From contig JAKAHF010000104.1 of the NCBI GenBank assembly GCA_021815245.1, forward strand, positions 1 through 7,122: DNA of 7,122 nucleotides, written 5' to 3'. Within the stretch, counting starts at the first letter, position 1. Every line of letters begins with the position of its first letter. Source of the stretch: Actinomycetes bacterium (lineage in GTDB: Bacteria > Actinomycetota > Thermoleophilia > RBG-16-64-13). A program made the position numbers and the translations under genes. The notes below the pieces were generated by a model. The model made no database searches. It was not told where the DNA came from and saw only the letters and a list, made by a program, of their open reading frames with translations. Shown here in pieces: positions 1-5,241 of the stretch.

Positions 1-42
1 TCGCGTCCGGTCCCTGCGGCACGTTGCGCGGCAACCGTTCGT

Positions 43-84
43 GTAATCAAATGTCTTCAGATTTCGCGGCTGGGGCTTGATTAC
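43..84. repeat. 8-bp inverted repeat downstream of the cluster
   Basis: GTAATCAA (43-50) and TTGATTAC (77-84) are exact reverse complements separated by 26 bp. A second small hairpin GTTGC-GCG-GCAAC lies at 23-35. They sit 30 to 90 nt past the tautomerase stop. Neither is a strong G+C-rich stem followed by U residues, so a rho-independent terminator is not supported. An operator for a neighbouring gene beyond the left edge is possible. I see no coding region that I can support in 1-113. Confidence 0.3.
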
Positions 85-113
85 GGGGTCTCGGCCGGCG
101 GTGATTCTGTTCG

Positions 114-530
114 TCACTCCAGCGGGAGCGGTGGTTCCTTCGTGTCCACCGTCAAGACGCCTCCGTGACTGATATTGGCAGGGTCGACCTCATTGATCTC
201 GACAGCGATCTCGTCAGTATCGGGCGGCACGTTCAACACCTCGGCGACCGCGAGAGCAATATCCCTCACGAGGCATCTCTTCTGTTCGAGCGGGCGTCCT
301 CGCAGGATACTCATCGAAACGTATCTGACGCCGAGAGGAAGGTTATCCTCGCTGTAGCCGACCGCTGGGGCGCAGTTCTCGAGCGGCACATCCAGAAACG
401 ATACCTCCCTTCGAACCATGTCCACGGGTAGACCGACATCTCTCGCCACGGCGCCGGCGATGCCCTCGGCCAAATCTCTCTTCTTTTCGCATGTCATTCC
501 TTGCAGAACGGACACTACGATGTGGGGCAC
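114..530 (-). CDS. Fused two-domain 4-oxalocrotonate tautomerase-like protein
   Basis: This 138-residue member of the tautomerase superfamily is built from two tandem beta-alpha-beta units, the architecture of cis-CaaD, MSAD and fused 4-OT proteins. Such enzymes use an N-terminal proline freed by removal of Met. The GTG at 530, behind GGGAGG at 6 nt, gives Met-Pro-His-Ile, so Pro becomes residue 1. In mature numbering, unit 1 (1-57) aligns to 4-OT without gaps up to about residue 45: Gly10, Glu14, Lys16, Leu19, Ala26, Pro34, Val38 and Arg39 are shared, but the Arg11 position is Met. Unit 2 (about 68-125) has RGRPLEQKR, giving Arg78 at the Arg11 position, while its Pro1 and Arg39 positions are Arg68 and Glu106. 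It ends with ISHGG, like the Gly-Gly end of 4-OT. It is the last gene of the cluster; likely chemistry is keto-enol isomerisation or hydration of an unsaturated acid. Substrate unknown. Confidence 0.85.
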   Translation of the reverse strand: MPHIVVSVLQGMTCEKKRDLAEGIAGAVARDVGLPVDMVRREVSFLDVPLENCAPAVGYSEDNLPLGVRYVSMSILRGRPLEQKRCLVRDIALAVAEVLNVPPDTDEIAVEINEVDPANISHGGVLTVDTKEPPLPLE

Positions 531-536
531 ATCCAA

Positions 537-542
537 CCTCCC
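537..542 (-). promoter_or_regulatory. Ribosome binding site that sets the GTG start of the tautomerase
   Basis: GGGAGG on the minus strand lies exactly 6 nt before the GTG at 530. A TTG at 536 in the same frame directly abuts this GGGAGG and could not be served by it. The chosen start places Pro as the second codon. Confidence 0.8.
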
Positions 543-580
543 AAGGCGGTGTCTTGCGATCCTCCGGTCCCAGCTCGCTC

Positions 581-592
581 ATGCGGCCGCAT
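581..592. repeat. 12-bp perfect palindrome between VOC and tautomerase genes
   Basis: ATGCGGCCGCAT is self-complementary over 12 bp and sits in the 72-nt gap, the longest inside the cluster. It has no loop as written, so an RNA hairpin would be short. It is not followed by a U-run on the minus strand, so it is not a classical terminator. It may be chance in G+C-rich DNA or a processing or regulatory site. Confidence 0.3.
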
Positions 593-602
593 TTCGAGGC
601 TT

Positions 603-992
603 CTATCGTGCGAGAGGGATGTCATCGATCGTCCCATCCTGCAGTTCGATGTCGACACACTCGGGCATCGCCGCGATGTGGACCAGTTTGAAAGCGGGGT
701 TGAGTTCGATGAGCTCCCCGGGCACGCTACAGCCGTTCTTGCGCAGATCTGCGGCTGCTTCCTCCAAGTCGGTGGTCCTGAATCCGATGTGGTGCAATCC
801 CGCTCGGTGGTCCGGGTCCGCTTTGGATATGAGTATCTCGACTCCACTCAAATCCAGATGGGCTGCCAGCTTGCCACCGCCATAGTCGTGCATGCCGTGA
901 AACCGGGCTCCGAAGTTGTTCACGTAGTAGAGAACGGTCTGATCGACGTCAGAGCAGAAGATATGTATATGGTCGAACCAGTACTTCGCCAT
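603..992 (-). CDS. VOC-superfamily protein (glyoxalase/epimerase/dioxygenase fold)
   Basis: This 129-residue protein has one paired beta-alpha-beta-beta-beta VOC unit. The first half is WFDHIHIFCSDVDQTVLYYVNNFG, and the second begins LHHIGFRTTDLEEAAADLRKNG and ends ECVDIELQDG. Candidate metal ligands by pattern are His8 (or His10), His68 (or His67) and Glu116. The middle ligand on the first half is less clear (perhaps Glu52 in GVEILIS). The HHIGF and VDIEL motifs resemble methylmalonyl-CoA epimerases and glyoxalases, but the protein is short and the substrate cannot be assigned. Members of this size normally dimerise. The ATG at 992 is preceded by GAGGGG (1003-998) with 5-nt spacing, lying across the end of the SnoaL gene; with only 2 nt between genes, translation is probably coupled. 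The stop is TAG. Confidence 0.85.
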   Translation of the reverse strand: MAKYWFDHIHIFCSDVDQTVLYYVNNFGARFHGMHDYGGGKLAAHLDLSGVEILISKADPDHRAGLHHIGFRTTDLEEAAADLRKNGCSVPGELIELNPAFKLVHIAAMPECVDIELQDGTIDDIPLAR

Positions 993-994
993 CG

Positions 995-1858
995 CTACCC
1001 CTCTGTTCCGTCGAGCTCCAGTCGGCCGTCGACGTGGTTGCCGCTACGTGTGACTCTGAAGCTGGCACCGGCGGGATTGTTGAGGTTGACGCCTGGTTTG
1101 CGGCCGTGCGCGTGCTCGAACGCTCCGGTTGGCGTCTTGTACTTCTCGAGGTAGGCCTCCCAGAAACCCTTGTACCTCTCGCCGCCAAGAGCCCACTCCA
1201 ACATCTTCTGGTATCCGGTTCCCTCATACGACTCGTACGGCTCGGGTGGAAGCGGGAAGGGCCAGCGTTCGGTCTTCGTGTCGTATGGATGGAAGAACGT
1301 GCAGGGCTCCGCGGGCCAGTCGTTCTCGTGAGCTGGTCCCGTCATGATGTTCTGCCAGTCATCGGCCCAACTGGTGTAGTAGTCGGTCCGGAAGGTCCTC
1401 CACCATTTCAGGTGCCATATCCTCCACCGCCCGCCCGCCTCCTTGATGAAATCGGCGCTGTAGCTGCCCCAGGTCCAGTAGACCTTGCGGCCGCCGGCCC
1501 CGTCGATCTGCGTCTCGTGTCCTGGAGAGTCGAACTTTGCCCTGGCGGTCTCACCATCGCCGGCGACTTCGATGACCGGTGTCGCGATGTAGTGATCGAA
1601 CATGCACCCGATGCGCTCTTCCTGCATCATCTTCTCGAACTGGAATCTCACTGCCTCGGGGCCCACGAAGACGCCCCAGTCGGAAACCTCCATGGATACA
1701 TCGGGCATGGTCAAGGCGAACAACTCAGGGGTGAGATGCATGGTCATCGCCTTGTGCACCCCTTCGTAGCGGCCGATGCAGTTCTGGATCTCGGTGACCG
1801 CCTTGCTGCGCTCCATTTCCAGCTCGAGCTTCGCCAGTCTCTCTTCTATCGTGCTCAA
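995..1858 (-). CDS. SnoaL/NTF2-like protein with long C-terminal extension
   Basis: This 287-residue soluble protein has an N-terminal SnoaL_4/NTF2-like domain, about residues 5-160: a helical start (IEERLAKLELEMERSKAVTEIQNCIGRYEGVH), then FVGPEAVRFQFEKMM, DHYIATPVIEVAGDGETARAKF and GRWRIWHLKWWRTFRTDYY. The SnoaL fold serves cyclases, dehydratases such as BaiE, isomerases and ring-hydroxylating dioxygenase beta subunits. Polar residues in the usual pocket positions are Tyr31, His35, Asp88 and His89, but the role of each is inferred. About 125 extra residues follow, rich in Trp, Tyr and Pro (PYDTKTERWPFPLPPEPYESY, 191-211), which an ordinary 130-150 residue family member lacks. I do not recognise this extension. 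The start is a TTG behind AAGGAG at 6-nt spacing. It lies 21 nt after livF and 2 nt before the VOC gene. A role in converting the imported compound is inferred from context; reaction unknown. Confidence 0.8.
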   Translation of the reverse strand: MSTIEERLAKLELEMERSKAVTEIQNCIGRYEGVHKAMTMHLTPELFALTMPDVSMEVSDWGVFVGPEAVRFQFEKMMQEERIGCMFDHYIATPVIEVAGDGETARAKFDSPGHETQIDGAGGRKVYWTWGSYSADFIKEAGGRWRIWHLKWWRTFRTDYYTSWADDWQNIMTGPAHENDWPAEPCTFFHPYDTKTERWPFPLPPEPYESYEGTGYQKMLEWALGGERYKGFWEAYLEKYKTPTGAFEHAHGRKPGVNLNNPAGASFRVTRSGNHVDGRLELDGTEG

Positions 1859-1864
1859 GGGTCG

Positions 1865-1870
1865 CTCCTT
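1865..1870 (-). promoter_or_regulatory. Ribosome binding site that sets a TTG start
   Basis: AAGGAG on the minus strand lies 6 nt upstream of the TTG at 1858. It is the best Shine-Dalgarno match in the cluster and is the reason for choosing this non-ATG start over the in-frame ATG at 1816 (residue 15). Confidence 0.75.
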
Positions 1871-1879
1871 GTCGATCGC

Positions 1880-2587
1880 CTATCCGCCCAAATAGGACTT
1901 GATGATGCTCTCGTCTTCCGCGAGCGCGCGCGCCTCGCCCTGCAAGGTGACTCGGCCCGTCTCGATCACATAGGCGGAATCAGCCAATTCCAGCGCCATG
2001 CGGGCGTTCTGCTCCACCAAGATGATCGTCATGCCCAACTCGTTGATCTCGGCGATGATCTTTGCTATCTCGCCCACCATGATGGGCGATAGCCCCAAGC
2101 TGGGCTCGTCCATCAGCAGCATCGCGGGGTTCGACATGAGCGCGCGACAGACCGCGACCATCTGCTGTTCTCCGCCGCTCAGATCCGAGGCCTTGTGTTT
2201 CATCCGTTCCCTGACGGCTGGGAAGTGCTCCAATAGCCCTTCCAGGTTCTTCTGAAACTGCCGTTTCGACCTGAGCAGGTATCCACCCATCTCCAGGTTG
2301 TCCTGCACGGTCATGCTGTAGAAGAGTTGACGCCCTTCGGGTACGTGGGCGATGCCTCGGCGCACGATCTCGCTGGCGGAGATGTTGTCGATCCGCCGGC
2401 CGCGGAACCATATCTCGCCGCGCGTGGGACGCTTGAGGCCCGAAATGGTCCTGAGGGTTGTCGTCTTGCCCGCACCGTTGGCCCCCAAGAGCGTGACGAT
2501 CGTGCCCTCCTCCACCTGCATCGACAGCCCTCGGAGCGCTTCTCCCCGGCCATGGTGAACCCAGAGATCCTTGATCTCAAGCAGCAT
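1880..2587 (-). CDS. livF: Branched-chain amino acid-type ABC transporter ATP-binding protein LivF
   Basis: Second cytoplasmic ATPase of the importer, 235 residues, the usual LivF length. Motifs are Walker A GANGAGKTT (35-43), the LivF hallmark HVPEGRQLF (81-89) around the Q-loop, a canonical signature LSGGEQQM (136-143), Walker B MLLMDEP (156-162) with Glu161, and LVEQNA where most ABC ATPases have a histidine. Gln at that site is normal for LivF. The ATG at 2587 is preceded by GAGGGG (2601-2596) with an 8-nt gap, inside the 3' end of livG. Both ATPases look competent for nucleotide binding. The next gene follows after 21 nt. Confidence 0.95.
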   Translation of the reverse strand: MLLEIKDLWVHHGRGEALRGLSMQVEEGTIVTLLGANGAGKTTTLRTISGLKRPTRGEIWFRGRRIDNISASEIVRRGIAHVPEGRQLFYSMTVQDNLEMGGYLLRSKRQFQKNLEGLLEHFPAVRERMKHKASDLSGGEQQMVAVCRALMSNPAMLLMDEPSLGLSPIMVGEIAKIIAEINELGMTIILVEQNARMALELADSAYVIETGRVTLQGEARALAEDESIIKSYLGG

Positions 2588-3359
2588 CCTGCGTTCCCCT
2601 CGTGCCCAGATAGGCCTCGATGACCTGGGGGTTGGTCTTTATCTCGTCGGGTCGTCCCTCCGCTATCCCGCTGCCGTGGCTGATGACCACGATGCGGTCG
2701 GACACTCCCATCACGACGTCCATGGCATGCTCGACCAAGACGATTGTTATGCCCCGCTCTCGTATCTGGCGGATCCGATTCACCATCTGCGCCGATTCGG
2801 TCGGGTTCATGCCCGTCACTGGTTCGTCGAGCAGCAGCAGAGTGGGGCGGCATGCCAGAGCGATGGCCACTCCCAGGGAGCGTTGGTGTCCGTGCGGGAG
2901 GGTGCCGGCCGCTTCGTTCTTTAGATCGGTCAGCCCCATGAAGTCGATGATCTCGAGGGCAGTCTGCCGCGCCAGGGCGTCCATCCGGCGAGCCGCCTTC
3001 GTGTGCAGCAGTTCCTTTACCGGTCCTACTCCCGAAGCGATGTGACAGCCCATCATCACGTTGGCCAGCACCGAAGAGTACGCGAACAGATAGGTCTGCT
3101 GGAACGACCGGGCGATACCGAGCTGAGCGATCTTGTGGGTCGGCAGATCGGTGATGTCCTCGTCCTTGAAGACGATCCGCCCGCCGGTACTCCGGTACGT
3201 GCCTGTGACAAGGTTGAAGAAGGTGGTCTTGCCTGCGCCGTTCGGCCCGATGAGACTCAGGATCTCCCCGGGCGACACCGTCACGGTGAACCCGCAGAGC
3301 GCCTGCAGCCTGCCGAAGCTCATCGACAGGTTCTCGACTTCGAGCAACGCCAAGATCAC
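2577..3359 (-). CDS. livG: Branched-chain amino acid-type ABC transporter ATP-binding protein LivG
   Basis: Cytoplasmic ATPase that forms a pair with LivF to power import, 260 residues from the GTG. Visible motifs are Walker A GPNGAGKTT (38-46), Q-loop Gln87 in ARSFQQTYLF, Walker B LLLLDEP with catalytic Glu179, and H-loop His211 in VLVEHAMD. The C-loop is LPHGHQRSLGVAIAL (154-168); LivG proteins usually read L-S/P-Y-G-Q-Q-R, so the last position of the signature is His instead of Gln. A LivG-type C-terminal tail ends EAYLG followed by a short extension. I choose the GTG at 3359, which overlaps the livM TGA by 4 nt (GTGA) behind a G-rich run. TTG codons at 3353 and 3347 are possible alternatives that would shorten the N-terminus by two or four residues. 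The 3' end overlaps livF by 11 nt. Confidence 0.93.
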   Translation of the reverse strand: MILALLEVENLSMSFGRLQALCGFTVTVSPGEILSLIGPNGAGKTTFFNLVTGTYRSTGGRIVFKDEDITDLPTHKIAQLGIARSFQQTYLFAYSSVLANVMMGCHIASGVGPVKELLHTKAARRMDALARQTALEIIDFMGLTDLKNEAAGTLPHGHQRSLGVAIALACRPTLLLLDEPVTGMNPTESAQMVNRIRQIRERGITIVLVEHAMDVVMGVSDRIVVISHGSGIAEGRPDEIKTNPQVIEAYLGTRGTQDAA

Positions 3360-4327
3360 CCCCCCTTTTCCTGTCGCCGGGCGACTAGGATGGGCTTGAT
3401 CCTGTCGTCCCAGATCCCCAGTACCCCCGTGGGCAGGAACATGAGTATGAAGATCACCACAGCCGCGATGATGATCGGTCTCAGAGTCTGCGCGGATTGG
3501 AGGTACTCGGGGATGAAGGTCACGATGAAGGCTCCCAGGACGGGCCCGGCGAGGCTGTGCGTGAAGCCGCCGATGAAGAGAAAAGCGATGGTGTTCACGC
3601 CCGCATTGAAGCTGAACACAGACGGGATGGCGGCGTGGTAGTGGATCACGTAGAAGCTGCCGGCCGCCGCGATGAAGAAACTGCCGACAAGGATGTTGAC
3701 CATCCGATAGCGAACGACATCGACTCCCACCGAACTGGCCAATCTCGGACTCGACGTGATGGCGTCCCAGGCGCGTCCTATCCGAGAGTGGTAGAAAGCC
3801 AGATAGGCCGCGATGGTCACCACCACGAACACCAACCCCAGGTAGTAGATGCGATTCTGGGTGTCGAGCGCAAAGCCGAAGATGGTCGGCGACGGCACAT
3901 TCGTCATCCCTCCCCAGCCACCAAGGAACGACAGTGAACCGAATACCTGGGAAAAGGCCATTGCGATGACCATGCTGAACACGAAGAAGGCGACCATACC
4001 CCTGGGAAGAGCCAGCGAAAACACCAGGAAGCTGATGACGACCGCTATCAGCCCACCCGCCGGCACGGTCAGCCAGAACGAGACCCCGTATTTCATCAGC
4101 ACCGCGGTTGTGTAGCCCCCGACACCCCACCAGGCAGCTATGTCGAGGCGCGGCAGTCCTACCCGCATCCCCAGGCCGAAAGCCAGGCCCAGCATGGCGA
4201 AGCACGTCGTGGTGGTCGCGATCTGGATCATGTATGGGGTGGCGTACAGGGGCAAGGTGACCACCGCCAGTCCCACCACCATGAGCGCCACGAGTCTGGT
4301 TCTCGACACGGCTTGGTCCTGTCCCAT
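3356..4327 (-). CDS. livM: Branched-chain amino acid-type ABC transporter permease LivM
   Basis: Second membrane subunit, 323 residues, many hydrophobic segments, partner of LivH. The EAA loop is GRAWDAITSSPRLASSVGVD (184-203). GGWGGMTNVP (136-145) matches the glycine-rich loop of LivM proteins, and the end FMLPTG-like/LGIWDDRIKP is typical. The N-terminal signature is unusual: where family members usually read like GQLSLGHAAFFGIGAY, this protein has GLPRLDIAAWWGVGGY (57-72). The start is ATG at 4327, sharing one base with the livH TGA (TGATG); an adjacent GTG at 4330 would give a 4-nt overlap and one extra residue. No clear Shine-Dalgarno is present, so translation is probably coupled to livH. 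The TGA stop overlaps the GTG of livG. Confidence 0.92.
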   Translation of the reverse strand: MGQDQAVSRTRLVALMVVGLAVVTLPLYATPYMIQIATTTTCFAMLGLAFGLGMRVGLPRLDIAAWWGVGGYTTAVLMKYGVSFWLTVPAGGLIAVVISFLVFSLALPRGMVAFFVFSMVIAMAFSQVFGSLSFLGGWGGMTNVPSPTIFGFALDTQNRIYYLGLVFVVVTIAAYLAFYHSRIGRAWDAITSSPRLASSVGVDVVRYRMVNILVGSFFIAAAGSFYVIHYHAAIPSVFSFNAGVNTIAFLFIGGFTHSLAGPVLGAFIVTFIPEYLQSAQTLRPIIIAAVVIFILMFLPTGVLGIWDDRIKPILVARRQEKGG

Positions 4328-5202
4328 CACTCGCCGGGCAACGGCATCGGTTTCCCCATGAGTCCACCGGGCCGGAAGTACATGAGTATGCCGACCAGCA
4401 CCAGGACTACGAGAAGATTCCAGTAGCCCAGGAACTGGAAGGTGAAGCTCTCGAGGATGCCGACAAGGAAGGCGCCCGCCAGAGCGCCCGACATGCTTCC
4501 CATGCCTCCTACCATCAGAACAAGGAGCGCTCTGGAGAAGATGACCGAGCCCATCCCGCTATAGGCGCCATACACCGGCGCCACGATGGCCCCGGCGATA
4601 CCGCTGAGCCCGCAGCCCACAGCCATCGTCATCCAGAATATGCGGTTGGGGTTTATTCCCATGAGTGCGGCCACGTCACTGTTCTCGGCCGACGCGAGCA
4701 TGGCTTTGCCCACCCTGCGTTTCATGAAGAAGTGCAGGGCAAGGAGAACAACCAGCGAGATGCCTATCACCAGCAGCCGCGAGTACGGCAGTGTGACCGT
4801 TCCTAGGGCGGCTGTTCCCTTGACGACCACGGGCAACGACCTCGTTTGACTTGCGAACGTGATCACCGATCCCTGCTCGATGATCGTGGCGAGAAAGACA
4901 GTCGCAAGCATCGAGTTGAAGAAACCGTGGCGGAGCGTCCTGGCGATGATGCCGAAGTAGACCAGTATGCCCAGCGCGGCCATGCCGATGAAACTGACCA
5001 GCACGGCGACCCAGTATGGGAGTCCCAGGGCGACAACTATGGCGTAGGTGGCAAAAGCCGCCAGCATGAGGAAGTCGCCCTGGGCGAAGTTGAACACTTT
5101 GATCACGCCGAGAGTGAGCGTCAGTCCTGACGCCACTAGGGCGTACGTGCCACCCATCATGATGCCGTTGATAAGGATCTGGAAGAAGAGGCCCGCACTC
5201 AT
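4327..5202 (-). CDS. livH: Branched-chain amino acid-type ABC transporter permease LivH
   Basis: First membrane subunit of the importer, 291 residues and hydrophobic throughout with about eight likely membrane segments. Family marks are NGIMMGGTYALVASGLTLTLG (12-32), the conserved FNFAQGDF (37-44) and the cytoplasmic EAA-type loop GKAMLASAENSDVAALMGI (165-183), which docks to the ATPases. The C-terminus has the expected LVGILMYFRPGGLMG. I choose the ATG at 5202 because GAGG (5211-5208) lies 5 nt upstream. The frame also has a GTG at 5208, but the same GAGG overlaps or abuts it and cannot serve it. A small hairpin CAGG-CGG-CCTG (5211-5221) in the 39-nt gap after the binding-protein gene touches this ribosome site and might lower permease expression relative to the receptor. 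The stop codon overlaps the livM start. Confidence 0.94.
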   Translation of the reverse strand: MSAGLFFQILINGIMMGGTYALVASGLTLTLGVIKVFNFAQGDFLMLAAFATYAIVVALGLPYWVAVLVSFIGMAALGILVYFGIIARTLRHGFFNSMLATVFLATIIEQGSVITFASQTRSLPVVVKGTAALGTVTLPYSRLLVIGISLVVLLALHFFMKRRVGKAMLASAENSDVAALMGINPNRIFWMTMAVGCGLSGIAGAIVAPVYGAYSGMGSVIFSRALLVLMVGGMGSMSGALAGAFLVGILESFTFQFLGYWNLLVVLVLVGILMYFRPGGLMGKPMPLPGE

Positions 5203-5241
5203 GAGCACCTCAGGCGGCCTGCACTCGTGCCCGTGCTGTCT

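Noticed and set aside
1..113. Rho-independent terminator after the tautomerase
   Set aside because: The only stems are short or have a 26-nt loop and lack a following U-run on the minus strand, so the transcript end cannot be placed.
343..582. Minus-strand frame beginning MSELGPEDRKTPPWEVG, first part lying in the gap before the tautomerase
   Set aside because: The first residues look protein-like, but there is no Shine-Dalgarno before the ATG at 582, and the rest is an Arg-rich shadow of the tautomerase gene. A frameshifted N-terminal extension of the tautomerase is unlikely because it would abolish Pro-1.
501..1154. A 217-codon plus-strand open frame
   Set aside because: It is antisense to the VOC gene and the ends of its two neighbours, and shows no motif or ribosome site.
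1034..2092. A 352-codon plus-strand open frame across the SnoaL gene and livF
   Set aside because: It is antisense to two genes with clear protein signatures. Its product has no recognisable motif and is explained by codon bias in G+C-rich DNA.
2577..4367. A 596-codon open frame that would read as a fusion upstream of LivG
   Set aside because: Its first 336 codons lie over livM in another frame and give a low-complexity Arg/His/Gly-rich product. True LivG begins at the GTG at 3359, where homology starts.
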